From Ruminococcus flavefaciens ND2009 (GTDB lineage: Bacteria > Bacillota > Clostridia > Oscillospirales > Ruminococcaceae), in contig NZ_KK211346.1 in the NCBI RefSeq assembly GCF_000621785.1, positions 263,754-327,753 of the forward strand: 64,000 nucleotides of DNA, written 5' to 3'. The notes under the pieces were generated by a model. That model was given only the letters and a program-made list of their open reading frames with translations. It had not been told where the DNA came from and searched no databases. Positions 1 to 7,960 of this stretch are shown in pieces. The translations under genes were made by a program, and so were the position numbers. The number at the start of each line of letters is the position of its first letter. The stretch's first letter is position 1.

Positions 1-2
1 TA

Positions 3-140
3 CAGAAATACTTTTTCGGCAGAAGCTCAAAGGAGATCGCAGAGATAGTGCAGATCTCATCGGATAATGTCAGAGCGAGGTGCAGCAGGGCTGTAAAGCG
101 TCTGAAGGATGTACTGCTGGCAGCAGGCTTCACAAGATAG
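3..140 (+). CDS. RNA polymerase ECF sigma factor, C-terminal end (partial)
   Basis: The window opens inside a gene whose last 45 codons are readable. They encode a helix-turn-helix like sigma region 4: SSKEIAEIV, then SSDNVRARCSRAVKRLK. This region binds the -35 element in ECF-type sigma-70 factors. The stop (TAG) lies 11 nt before the next ATG, and that next gene encodes a single-pass membrane protein, so the two look like a sigma/membrane-partner pair. The N-terminus with region 2 lies outside the window. The family call rests only on the C-terminal helices. Confidence 0.7.
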   Translation, partial: QKYFFGRSSKEIAEIVQISSDNVRARCSRAVKRLKDVLLAAGFTR

Positions 141-151
141 GAGGAGAAGCT

Positions 152-2089
152 ATGAAGGATAAACTTGAATACCTGTTCAGCGACAAGGACAGCGATATAG
201 AAAGAGTCGCAGAGAGATATACTGCGGCGGGGAACAAAGAGAAAGAAAAAATATATGACATCACAAGAAAGAAATACAATATACTCAGAGAGGAGGAAGC
301 TAATACCTCTGAGGACGGCTTTATAAAGGAAGCTGAGGGCGTAGAGAGATATTCACGTCCCAGGTGGATACGCATGGTAAGTGCGGCTGCTGCGGCGGTA
401 ATACTCATCACAGGTGTCTGCGGAGGAGTCTTCCTTACAAGATCAAAGAGAGTAGACAGGATAGATATTGACTCAAGCCAGTTTGCCGAGACAGTCACCG
501 TTAAGGAGGTAACTACCATTACCGATGACGGAGAGATCGTCAAGGTGGATATGGAAAAGGTAGTGGATAAGCTTACGGATGGTCTGGAGCATATCCACAA
601 ATCTTTGGCGCAGGAAGGCGTTGATATTGATGACAGCCTTACATTCATCAGCACTACTGATACTAACGCACCTTCCTCTATAAATTATTACCGCGTTACT
701 GATGAAAAGCTTGATACATTTGACGAATTTGAGATGATAATGGAGTCCACTTACAGCAGCAATACCCGTGAGAAGTATATGGGCGGAGATATGAGCGAAT
801 ATGAGAACGGTGTAGAATTCCATGACGCAAGCTTTATAAAGCAGAACCTGCGGGCGTTCATAATCTATAACGATAATATCTATTCCGAAGCATTTGTACA
901 GCCCAATGAAAGCTATTCATCAAATTTTGCAAACACATTCAACTTCAGCAATTATGAGCTTATTTCCTCGGAGTTTCCTGCCGACGATGAGCAACGCATA
1001 AAGTGGCTTATCGAAGACGGTCTCCTCGATGACGGTCTTGAGACCATGACCTGCAAGAGGATATATCAGCGCAAGGACGGCACAAGAGTAAGAGCAGAGC
1101 TCATTCTTGTCAACGAGGATAACGCATGGAAGATTGGTTCGTATAACGTTGGAGAGAATATTGAGGATCAGATCGTTACCACAACAGCGGTGGCCACAGC
1201 TCCCGTTACAACTGCGCCTGTAAATACTGACAGCGAGGAGTTCGGCGAGCTCCAGATGCACCAGGAACCTGTATTCGCAAACGAAGATGAGGCAAATGCG
1301 CTCCTCGGTGAAGTGAACTATGGCTGGGAGAACGGCACCTATCAGTTCCAGAAGGTAGATACAGAGAAGTATACACAGCAGATCTGGAACGCTGCTTCAT
1401 ACGATGAACTGAATACACTTGAGAACAAGAGCTATATTTATCATATATCGGTAAATTCATTCCGCTATTTTGATACTGCTGATGTATTGTACACCATAAA
1501 CACAGATGGTACAAACAGAAAATGGGACAGAAGCGAGCATATCATCGCAGATAACCGTGCTCAGTATTTCCATATAGATTCTAAAACTGAATCAAGCTAT
1601 TTAAATGAGGATTCCATAAAGTGTTATTACGGAAACAAGTGGACAGAAGTGAATAATCTCGATATGACATACAATACCTATGAATCATCATCTCCCGCTT
1701 ATGAACTGAATTATGTTCCTGATAATTATCGAGTATTAGATTATACTGACGGCATAGGCGGCTGGGGGAAGGTCTATGGATCTTCACTTTTAGAGAGCGT
1801 TGATGTTGATTGCTTATATTCATTCCCTGACGCCCTGTTTAACTTTGATGACTGGTATGTTGAGGGTGTAGAAGAGATACTCGGCAGACAGTGCGTTGCT
1901 ATCAGAATTGAGCAGTCGGCTTATTCAAATCAGATGCTCATAGATATGAGGACGGGCATCGTTATGAGATATACTGCGGTTCATGGAACAGACGGAGTGA
2001 ACAGTATGAAGGTGACAAATCTTGAGCTCAATAACCCGGTCGAGCACAATGAGATCAACCTGACAGGCTATTCCAGAAGAGAAGAATGA
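152..2089 (+). CDS. Single-pass membrane protein, putative anti-sigma partner with large ectodomain
   Basis: A 645-residue protein. The ATG at 152 is chosen because a GGAGG-type ribosome site sits just before it; an in-frame ATG at 80 would overlap the sigma gene and lacks one. An acidic/basic cytoplasmic head of about 75 residues is followed by one membrane helix (AAAAAVILITGVCGGVFL, about residues 77-98). A large extracytoplasmic region follows, split near residue 375 by a Thr/Pro/Ala/Val linker (TTTAVATAPVTTAPVNT). No catalytic motif is recognised. Its position right behind a sigma gene and its single-helix topology suggest it holds the sigma factor at the membrane or senses an envelope signal. 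That role is inferred; neither the ectodomain fold nor its ligand is recognised. Confidence 0.6.
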   Translation: MKDKLEYLFSDKDSDIERVAERYTAAGNKEKEKIYDITRKKYNILREEEANTSEDGFIKEAEGVERYSRPRWIRMVSAAAAAVILITGVCGGVFLTRSKRVDRIDIDSSQFAETVTVKEVTTITDDGEIVKVDMEKVVDKLTDGLEHIHKSLAQEGVDIDDSLTFISTTDTNAPSSINYYRVTDEKLDTFDEFEMIMESTYSSNTREKYMGGDMSEYENGVEFHDASFIKQNLRAFIIYNDNIYSEAFVQPNESYSSNFANTFNFSNYELISSEFPADDEQRIKWLIEDGLLDDGLETMTCKRIYQRKDGTRVRAELILVNEDNAWKIGSYNVGENIEDQIVTTTAVATAPVTTAPVNTDSEEFGELQMHQEPVFANEDEANALLGEVNYGWENGTYQFQKVDTEKYTQQIWNAASYDELNTLENKSYIYHISVNSFRYFDTADVLYTINTDGTNRKWDRSEHIIADNRAQYFHIDSKTESSYLNEDSIKCYYGNKWTEVNNLDMTYNTYESSSPAYELNYVPDNYRVLDYTDGIGGWGKVYGSSLLESVDVDCLYSFPDALFNFDDWYVEGVEEILGRQCVAIRIEQSAYSNQMLIDMRTGIVMRYTAVHGTDGVNSMKVTNLELNNPVEHNEINLTGYSRREE

Positions 2090-2099
2090 TAATAAAAAA

Positions 2100-2137
2100 G
2101 ATCCCCTCTGCAATAATGCAAAGGGGATCGCTTTTTT
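2100..2137. terminator. Bidirectional intrinsic terminator
   Basis: GATCCCCT (2100-2107) pairs with AGGGGATC (2122-2129). A T-run follows on the plus strand and an A-run precedes the stem, so the hairpin works for the gene ending at 2089 and for the minus-strand gene ending at 2136. Confidence 0.8.
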
Positions 2138-3089
2138 AAAGTAATTCGATAAGCTGGCTGCGGACGCCGTCAAGACGACGGTCGGAAAGACCGAAGTCCA
2201 TAGCCTTGTAGTTCCATGCGGCTCTGCCGATGCCGTGCTTTCTGAATACGGAGTTTATAGTTCTGAACCATTTTACGGTATCCTCGGGACTTACCACATC
2301 TATGCAGCCGTACTCGCCGCAGTAGAGACCGCTTCCGTTCTCCTCAGCCTTGGCAATGGCAGTTGAGAAAAGCTCCTCAAAGTACTCGGGAGAGGTAACG
2401 CTGTTCTCAAAGGGAATTCGCTCCTTGGGGTCGATAGCGGTAGTCCAGTATGCGCCCTGATGGGTGAACTTCAGAGGCTCATAGCAGTGCATATTGTAGA
2501 TGACGTTGCTGTCGAAAGGCTCGTCCAGGAACTGAACTGTATCGGCACTGTTATTGTGGTAGCTTCCCACAAGGATAAGTATATCGGGAGCTATCTTCCT
2601 GATACGCTTTATGCACTCCTTGGCGATCATGTTCCACTTGTCTATGAACTCTGCATCGGTGACCTCGTTGAGAAGCTCAAATGCAGCATTGGGAGCAAGA
2701 GAGCCGTAGCGCCGTGCTACTTCCTCCCACAGGCGGTAGAAACGCTCCTGATATTCTGCACTGTCGAAGAAACCACTCTCGCTCTCTCCGTAGTAATCAA
2801 AGGAAAAGCCGGCAGTCTTATGCAGGTCAAGGATAATGTTGAGACCGTTCTTTTTAGCGCAGGAAACAGCCTTGTCAAGATAGGCAAATCCCTCATCACT
2901 GAAAGACCCGTCGGAGTTCTCTATTATATTATAATCGAAGGGAACACGCACATGATCTGCTCCCCACGACGCGATCACTTCAAAGTCATTTTCGCAGACG
3001 AAGGTGTCCAGGTGTTCCTTTTCATAGTTGCACTGTGAAAGCCAGCCGCCTAAATTAACGCCTTTATTGAAACCGTTTATTTTTTTCAT
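2136..3089 (-). CDS. Glycoside hydrolase family 5 (cellulase-like), no signal peptide
   Basis: A 317-residue protein that reads as a complete GH5 (clan A) TIM barrel: GVNLGGWL near the N-terminus, GADHVRVPFD, ILDLH, the acid/base Glu in FELLNEV (about residue 140) and the nucleophile Glu in YCGEYG (about residue 257). Retaining GH5 enzymes cleave beta-1,4 glucans, mannans and related glycosides; the substrate cannot be told here. The start MKKINGF is preceded by AGGAGG 8 nt upstream, so the longer upstream reading with a hydrophobic leader is unlikely to be used. Without a signal peptide, dockerin or carbohydrate-binding module it probably acts inside the cell on imported oligosaccharides (inference). 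A TATACT-like -10 lies at 3111-3116 but I see no good -35. Confidence 0.88.
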   Translation of the reverse strand: MKKINGFNKGVNLGGWLSQCNYEKEHLDTFVCENDFEVIASWGADHVRVPFDYNIIENSDGSFSDEGFAYLDKAVSCAKKNGLNIILDLHKTAGFSFDYYGESESGFFDSAEYQERFYRLWEEVARRYGSLAPNAAFELLNEVTDAEFIDKWNMIAKECIKRIRKIAPDILILVGSYHNNSADTVQFLDEPFDSNVIYNMHCYEPLKFTHQGAYWTTAIDPKERIPFENSVTSPEYFEELFSTAIAKAEENGSGLYCGEYGCIDVVSPEDTVKWFRTINSVFRKHGIGRAAWNYKAMDFGLSDRRLDGVRSQLIELL

Positions 3090-3171
3090 CTCATATCGCC
3101 TCCTGTATACAGTATAGCAGACTGAGTAAGAAAAATATACATGAATAATGTAAAAAATAGTAAATTTATGA

Positions 3172-3897
3172 TATATCAGCACTGCTCTGCAAAAAAACGA
3201 CAGTGAGCGACGGTACAATCTGGAACAGCAGCAGCGAGCCCTTGAACGTGATATCAGAAAGGCAAAGCGGAAGGTCAACGGCTTCACGGATCCTGCGAAC
3301 ATCAAGAAGGCTAAAGCCGAGCTCAGACAGGCTCAGAAAGAGCTGAAAGACTTCATCAACAAGGTCAATGCTGATGAGGGCACAACAGTGTTGAAGCGCG
3401 ACTACGGAAAAGAGACGTCTTACGGTGCTGCTGAGTTGACAGAAGCAGAGAAAAATGATATAATTAAACAAGAGGAAGAACAGCGTAAAAGAGCTGCTGA
3501 AATACGCAGAATCAAAGAAAAAGTTATTCCTCTTCAGAAAACTGATAATGTTATCCCAAGACAAAAAGTTCATAGGCAAGGCACGAAAGAATATTATGAT
3601 AGACAAAACTACCTAAAAAGCAAGAAAAAATACGGTCCTGGTTATGTTACTATATCTGATGATGAAATAATAGAGCTTGTAAAACAATATAAAGGAAAGG
3701 GCGATATTAGATTAACTAAGAAAGGCGAATGGGATAACGAGGAAGTTATAATAACCAATGATAAAATAGTTGGTGTTGTAGTTAATGATATGACAGGAAA
3801 GTCTGTTCCTACAAGTGTGTTCAAAATTCATTATAGTAATGATGGAATACATATTGTTCCGGATTACCCAAGTAAAAAGAGAGGTGAACGTAAATGA
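3172..3897 (+). pseudogene. 5'-truncated phage minor capsid protein ending in a polymorphic toxin type 50 domain
   Basis: An open frame begins after a stop at 3169-3171 and has no ATG. The only usable start is a GTG at 3388, well inside the homologous region. Residues decoded from 3172 (QKNDSERRYNLEQQQRALE, KAKRKVNGF) resemble the C-terminus of phage minor capsid protein 2 / MuF-like head proteins. The part from about 3560 (RQGTKEYYDRQ, KKYGPGYVTIS, FKIHYSNDGIHIVPDYP) matches the polymorphic toxin type 50 (Ntox50) domain, a predicted RNase often carried on phage head proteins in Firmicutes. The toxin domain itself appears intact, but the capsid part is amputated. Base composition is more AT-rich than the neighbours. 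The assignment is from memory of the family's characteristic end motif. Confidence 0.72.
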
Positions 3898-4100
3898 CTA
3901 TATTTGATTTTAAGGAATATTTTGAAAAGATAATCGAAATTATAACTACCGATGGTAAAACGTATAAGGGGAAAGTGACAGGCTTTGATGATGCAATTGA
4001 TACATCATCAGGACAAGATGAAATTGAGTTATACATTGGCGATTGCTATGTTAGCGTGGACGTTCCCTCAATAAAGAGCTTTAAGTTAATAAGTGACTAA
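3894..4100 (+). CDS. Small putative immunity protein paired with the Ntox50-like toxin
   Basis: A 68-residue acidic protein whose ATG overlaps the toxin stop codon (ATGA), the usual coupling of a polymorphic toxin and its immunity gene. The sequence (TDGKTYKGKVTGFDDA, then DEIELYIGD) looks like a small all-beta, Sm-like fold. I do not recognise a named immunity family. Function is inferred from overlap, size and position. It ends at a terminator hairpin, which closes the toxin/immunity unit. Confidence 0.6.
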   Translation: MTIFDFKEYFEKIIEIITTDGKTYKGKVTGFDDAIDTSSGQDEIELYIGDCYVSVDVPSIKSFKLISD

Positions 4101-4124
4101 ACCGCCCAGCAATGAGCGGTTTTC
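4099..4124 (+). terminator. Intrinsic terminator after the immunity gene
   Basis: AAACCGC (4099-4105) pairs with GCGGTTT (4116-4122), followed by further Ts. The stem includes the end of the immunity gene's stop codon. Confidence 0.55.
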
Positions 4125-4152
4125 TTATACCCATTTGAAGGAGGTGAGGAGA

Positions 4153-4335
4153 ATGGACGAGAAAGCCTTACAGATAGTCAAAGATTATATATTTGCACAT
4201 CTCGACAAGACGGATATGGTTCCGCCTTTTGATGTATATATGGTCTGGAAGTGCAAAGCCTTGCAGAACTGGAAGTATCTTATCTCCAGTACACTGTGTG
4301 ACGGTATGTACAGGAGAAGGACAAGAAAACTGTAG
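4153..4335 (+). pseudogene. Truncated DUF6275-family phage protein
   Basis: The start at 4153 is set by an AAGGAGGTGAGG ribosome site. The first 52 residues (MDEKALQIVKDYIF, VYMVWKCKALQNWKYLISST, DGMY) match DUF6275, a small family common in Firmicutes phage structural modules. After DGMY the expected continuation (Tyr-Glu-like, then an Asn-Gly-Asp stretch) is replaced by a short basic tail, RRRTRKL, and a stop. At 60 residues it is about two-thirds of what I recall for the family. The reading frame breaks at about 4308, where another phage-like frame takes over, so this is probably one side of a deletion joint. Confidence 0.65.
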
Positions 4336-4400
4336 GGGACGGCGTCCCCGACGTCCCGGCTGAAACAGCTACAGAAACGCCCTCAGATATAGCTGCATAA
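4308..4400 (+). pseudogene. C-terminal tail of a second phage structural gene
   Basis: A 30-codon open stretch in a different frame from the DUF6275 fragment, beginning where that fragment loses homology and ending at TAA 4398-4400. It reads VQEKDKKTVGDG...AETATETPSDIAA, a hydrophilic Thr/Ala/Pro/Glu-rich tail of the kind seen at the ends of phage portal or scaffold proteins. It has no start codon. Assignment to a particular phage gene is not possible; the call is that it is a fused remnant. Confidence 0.4.
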
Positions 4401-4408
4401 AAACAAAA

Positions 4409-4432
4409 AACCTGTATCAAACGATACAGGTT
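4409..4432 (-). terminator. Intrinsic terminator of the tRNA-Ser transcript
   Basis: A perfect 10-bp stem, AACCTGTATC (4409-4418) with GATACAGGTT (4423-4432), followed on the minus strand by a T-run. It lies 5 nt past the 3' end of tRNA-Ser(GCT). Confidence 0.8.
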
Positions 4433-4437
4433 CATGG

Positions 4438-4524
4438 CGCGGATTGAGAGATTTGAACTCTCGCGCCGGTTTCCCGACCTACTCCCTTAGCAGGGGAGCC
4501 CCTTCACCACTTGGGTAAATCCGC
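4438..4524 (-). tRNA. tRNA-Ser (anticodon GCT)
   Basis: Read on the minus strand, GCGGATT (from 4524) pairs with AATCCGC before the discriminator G at 4438. The anticodon arm is CTCCC-CTGCTAA-GGGAG, giving GCT, which decodes AGC/AGU. A long variable arm (GTCGGGAAACCGGC) and the T arm GAGAGTTCAAATCTCTC complete a serine-type class II tRNA of 87 nt. CCA is not encoded. Phage remnants begin just beyond its 3' end. Confidence 0.93.
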
Positions 4525-4564
4525 AAACCGACGAGCGAGAAGCCCACCGATAAAAAAATAATGG

Positions 4565-4650
4565 CGGAGAGGGTGGGATTCGAACCCACGTGACCGTTAA
4601 GTCAAACGGTTTTCAAGACCGCCTCGTTATGACCGCTTCGATACCTCTCC
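4565..4650 (-). tRNA. tRNA-Ser (anticodon TGA)
   Basis: On the minus strand GGAGAGG (from 4650) pairs with CCTCTCC before the discriminator G at 4565. The anticodon loop CTTGAAA gives TGA, which reads UCA and other UCN codons. It has a long serine-type variable arm and the T arm GTGGGTTCGAATCCCAC. It is the promoter-proximal member of a two-tRNA transcript. Confidence 0.93.
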
Positions 4651-4681
4651 AGTTTTTACTGCCGAATTAATCAGCTTTTAT

Positions 4682-4710
4682 ATTATACCACGACGGGCAG
4701 GAGTTGTCAA
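4682..4710 (-). promoter_or_regulatory. Promoter of the tRNA-Ser pair
   Basis: On the minus strand TTGACA (4710-4705), a 17-bp spacer and TATAAT (4687-4682): a full consensus sigma-A promoter 32 bp before the first tRNA. Confidence 0.85.
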
Positions 4711-4857
4711 GAAAAAATCGAAATGAACAGGAACAAGAATTTTTCAACATTTTTGTGCAGAATGACAGTATTCTTTGTGAGGAAACTTCTGTTCTCGGTT
4801 TTTCGGCATGAAGCGAAAATATCCGAGAATTTTTTTCGTCTTTTTCGGAAAATATAC

Positions 4858-4886
4858 TTTACATATCATTGAAATTAGTGTAAAAT
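4858..4886 (+). promoter_or_regulatory. Promoter of the pyrH-polC operon
   Basis: TTTACA (4858-4863), 17 bp, TAAAAT (4881-4886), placed 33 bp before the pyrH start in an AT-rich stretch. Confidence 0.7.
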
Positions 4887-4919
4887 AAACTATAGATATA
4901 TTTTTTGTGAGGTGCTTAT

Positions 4920-5630
4920 ATGGAACCAAAGTATAAAAGAATCTTATTAAAAGTCAGCGGCGAAGCTCTCGCAGGCGACAATAAGACAGGACTCAACTAT
5001 GATGTGGTAACAGAGATCTGTAAAAGCATAAAGAAGTGTGCTGACGCAGGCGTACAGGTAGCTGTTGTTGTAGGCGGCGGCAACTTCTGGAGAGGACGCT
5101 CCAGCGGCGCTATGGACAGAACACGCGCTGACCACATCGGTATGCTGGCAACTACCATGAATGCTCTGGCTCTCGCAGACGTTCTTGAATCTCTTGGCTG
5201 TACAGTAAGAGTACAGACTGCTATTGCAATGTCTCAGGTAGCGGAGCCCTATATCCGCAACAGAGCTGTAAGACACCTTGACAAGGGCAGGATAGTTATA
5301 TTCGGCTGCGGAACAGGTAATCCCTTCTTCTCCACCGATACAGCTGCTGCTCTCAGATCTGTTGAGATCGAGGCTGATATACTTCTCAAGGCTACTCTGG
5401 TTGACGGTGTATACGATAAGGATCCCCACAAATTTGACGACGCCAAGAAGTATGATACCCTTACCTTCTCACAGGTCATCGGCGAAGATCTTGGTGTTAT
5501 GGACAGCACGGCTGCTGCAATGTGCCGCGATAACCACATGAAGATGCTGGTATTCGATCTCAGCCGTCCCGACAATATCTATGACGCCGTAATGGGCGAA
5601 AACATCGGTACAGTTGTATCCGAGGACTGA
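4920..5630 (+). CDS. pyrH: UMP kinase
   Basis: Phosphorylates UMP to UDP in pyrimidine nucleotide synthesis; a cytoplasmic hexamer of the amino-acid-kinase fold, unrelated to eukaryotic UMP/CMP kinase. The 236-residue protein has the family's usual length. It shows the phosphate-binding start [11 protein letters not shown], the glycine loop [12 protein letters not shown], the UMP-contacting segment [16 protein letters not shown] and DGVYDKDP. It is first in a long operon and has a GAGGTG ribosome site. In most Firmicutes rpsB and tsf precede pyrH; here tRNAs and phage debris do. Confidence 0.97.
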   Translation: MEPKYKRILLKVSGEALAGDNKTGLNYDVVTEICKSIKKCADAGVQVAVVVGGGNFWRGRSSGAMDRTRADHIGMLATTMNALALADVLESLGCTVRVQTAIAMSQVAEPYIRNRAVRHLDKGRIVIFGCGTGNPFFSTDTAAALRSVEIEADILLKATLVDGVYDKDPHKFDDAKKYDTLTFSQVIGEDLGVMDSTAAAMCRDNHMKMLVFDLSRPDNIYDAVMGENIGTVVSED

Positions 5631-5665
5631 TAAATCCAAAAATCAACCGAAAGGAAAGTACAGTA

Positions 5666-6220
5666 ATGAAAGAACAGCTTAATATTGCTAAGGAAAAAAT
5701 GAACAAGAGCCTTAATGCTCTCGGCAACGAATTCGCATCTATCCGTGCAGGCAGAGCCAATCCCGGCGTGCTTGACAAGGTAATGGTAGACTACTACGGA
5801 GCTCCCACACCTGTAAACCAGATGGCAGCAGTTTCCGTATCAGAAGCAAGAATACTTGTTATCCAGCCCTGGGACAAGTCAACTCTCAAGCTCATTGAGA
5901 AGGCTATCCAGGCTTCAGACATCGGAATCCAGCCCGTAAACGACGGCAATGTTATCCGTCTTGCTTTCCCTCAGCTCACTGAGGACCGCCGTAAGGAGCT
6001 CTGCAAGAGCATCAAGAAGTACGGCGAGGAGTGCAAGGTAACAGTCCGCTCCATCAGACGTGATACTATGGAAAAGTACAAGGCTATGAAGAAGAACTCC
6101 GAGATAACAGAGGACGATCTGAAGGACTGCGAGAAGAAGGTTCAGGACCTTACCGACAAGATGTGTGCTGACGTTGACAAGATGGTAGCAGACAAAGAAA
6201 AAGAGATCATGACAGTCTGA
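5666..6220 (+). CDS. frr: Ribosome recycling factor
   Basis: Works with EF-G to split post-termination ribosomes. The 184-residue protein has the expected length and conserved blocks: KSLNALGNEFASIRAGRANP, LVIQPWD, AFPQLTEDRRKELCK, and the helical-domain end VQDLTDKMCADVDKM. It lies 35 nt after pyrH with an AAAGGAAAG ribosome site, the standard pyrH-frr arrangement. Confidence 0.97.
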   Translation: MKEQLNIAKEKMNKSLNALGNEFASIRAGRANPGVLDKVMVDYYGAPTPVNQMAAVSVSEARILVIQPWDKSTLKLIEKAIQASDIGIQPVNDGNVIRLAFPQLTEDRRKELCKSIKKYGEECKVTVRSIRRDTMEKYKAMKKNSEITEDDLKDCEKKVQDLTDKMCADVDKMVADKEKEIMTV

Positions 6221-6230
6221 TTGGTGAAAT

Positions 6231-6971
6231 ATGGCATTATTCGGAAAAAAGGAAAAAACTGAGCTGACGCTGCCCGAGAAGCTTCCCGAGCACGTCGGCT
6301 TCATCATGGACGGAAACGGCAGATGGGCTAAGAAGCGCGGTCTGCCCCGTTCCTTCGGACACCGCGAGGGTGCAAAGAACTTCAAGAAGATCGTCCGCTA
6401 CTGCAAGGACATCGGACTGAAGAACATCAGCTTCTATGCCTTTTCCACAGAGAACTGGCAGCGTCCTTCCGATGAGGTAAACACTATCATGGAGCTCTTC
6501 CGTGATTATATCGTAGATGTAAGAAACTTCCTCAGCGAGAATACCCGTATGGTCTTCCTGGGGGACAAGAGCGCCTTTGACGAGGACTTACAGGAAAAAA
6601 TGATACGCCTGGAGGAGGACACAGCCAAGTATGACGAGATGACTCTCATGATGGCGGTCAACTACGGCGGCCGTGACGAGATAGCACATGCTGCAAGGAT
6701 ACTTGCACAGAAGGCTGTGAACGGCGAGATACGTCCCGAGGACATCAACGAGCAGTCTATCGCAAACGAGCTCTACACAAAGGGGATCCCCGATGTGGAT
6801 CTTGTTATCCGTCCCAGCGGCGAGCTGAGGCTCTCCAACTATCTTATCTGGCAGTGTGCCTATGCGGAGTACTACTTTACGGACATTCTCTGGCCTGATT
6901 TTACTCCCGCTGAGCTTGACAAGGCTCTCATCGACTTCGACGGAAGACACCGCCGCTTCGGAGGTGTCTGA
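6231..6971 (+). CDS. uppS: Undecaprenyl diphosphate synthase (isoprenyl transferase)
   Basis: Adds cis-isoprene units to farnesyl diphosphate to make the C55 lipid carrier for peptidoglycan and wall polymers. The 246-residue protein has the cis-prenyltransferase signature HVGFIMDGNGRWAKKRG (catalytic Asp and diphosphate-binding residues), GHREGAKN, FSTENW, and the C-terminal RPSGELRLSNYLIWQ and Glu-Tyr-Tyr-Phe-Thr blocks. Ten nt separate it from frr. Its stop shares one base with the cdsA start (TGATG). Confidence 0.96.
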   Translation: MALFGKKEKTELTLPEKLPEHVGFIMDGNGRWAKKRGLPRSFGHREGAKNFKKIVRYCKDIGLKNISFYAFSTENWQRPSDEVNTIMELFRDYIVDVRNFLSENTRMVFLGDKSAFDEDLQEKMIRLEEDTAKYDEMTLMMAVNYGGRDEIAHAARILAQKAVNGEIRPEDINEQSIANELYTKGIPDVDLVIRPSGELRLSNYLIWQCAYAEYYFTDILWPDFTPAELDKALIDFDGRHRRFGGV

Positions 6972-7855
6972 TGCTTACACGAATCATTTCGGGAGCTGTG
7001 GGAGTTGTGCTGCTTGGTGCAGTGCTTTTCTTCCATGACACCATAGTCCTGCCCATAGCAGTTGCAGCCATAATCGCAGTAATGCTCTTTGAGCTTCTCC
7101 GCGCAGTAAAGCTACACAAGTGTATTCCTATACTCTTGGCAGCAGAAGCTTGCGGAATAGCTGTGCCAATACTTTACCATATTTCGCATGAGGTAAAGGA
7201 TTGGCACTACTTCATCAGATCTTTCAAGACAATAGATCCGCCTCATTATCATATCATACTTTTCTGTATAGTGCTTGCAGCGGCTTTTGTCATATTTGTA
7301 ACATGGCTAAGAAAGCACAAGGAGATACGCTACGAGCAGGTATTCTTCGTACTTGCGGTAATGATACTTGTGCCCCAGGCTATGACTACTATGATCCGCA
7401 TTGAGCGCAGCTGGCAGATGACCGATGATATGTTGAGCAGTGGACTTTTCCTGCTCATTATGGGACTCTGCGGCGCATGGATAGCTGATACGGGAGCATA
7501 TTTCACGGGAGTTGCTATCGGCAAGCACAAGCTCTGCCCCGAGATAAGCCCCAAGAAGACTATCGAGGGACTTGTTGGCGGTATCCTTACAACTGCTATC
7601 GTATATACCGTGGCATTTTCAGTTTACTACGGCTTTACCGCAAAGAGAGCAGTCATTGCTTTCGTTACGGGAGCAGTCTGCGCAGTCATCGGTACTGTGG
7701 GAGACCTTTCCGCTTCTATGGTAAAGCGCCAGATAGGCTTCAAGGACTACGGCAAGATAATGCCGGGACACGGCGGACTCATGGATCGCTTCGACAGCGT
7801 TCTTTTCGTGCTGCCCACATTTTATGCATTCATCGCCTTATTCGGCGTACAGTGA
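6971..7855 (+). CDS. cdsA: Phosphatidate cytidylyltransferase
   Basis: Makes CDP-diacylglycerol, the precursor of acidic phospholipids, at the cytoplasmic membrane. The 294-residue protein is built of several hydrophobic helices and carries the family signature near its C-terminus: ASMVKRQIGFKDYGKIMPGH followed by GGLMDRFDS. TGAYFTGVAIGKHKL and SPKKTIEG are also typical. It is translationally coupled to uppS. A small hairpin (about 7868-7887) follows it but lacks a clear T-run, so transcription probably continues into dxr. Confidence 0.95.
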   Translation: MLTRIISGAVGVVLLGAVLFFHDTIVLPIAVAAIIAVMLFELLRAVKLHKCIPILLAAEACGIAVPILYHISHEVKDWHYFIRSFKTIDPPHYHIILFCIVLAAAFVIFVTWLRKHKEIRYEQVFFVLAVMILVPQAMTTMIRIERSWQMTDDMLSSGLFLLIMGLCGAWIADTGAYFTGVAIGKHKLCPEISPKKTIEGLVGGILTTAIVYTVAFSVYYGFTAKRAVIAFVTGAVCAVIGTVGDLSASMVKRQIGFKDYGKIMPGHGGLMDRFDSVLFVLPTFYAFIALFGVQ

Positions 7856-7960
7856 TATTGTTGAAACGGACTATTTACGGATAGTCCCTTTCGCATTTTA
7901 TAATGAACTTTGTTATGAAAAAATATCGGGAAGTTATTTCCGCGAAAAGGGGAAAATATA

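Noticed and set aside
7856-7960. Terminator and new promoter between cdsA and dxr
   Set aside because: The hairpin GGACTATTTACGGATAGTCC lacks a following T-run, and no -35/-10 pair of acceptable quality is seen.
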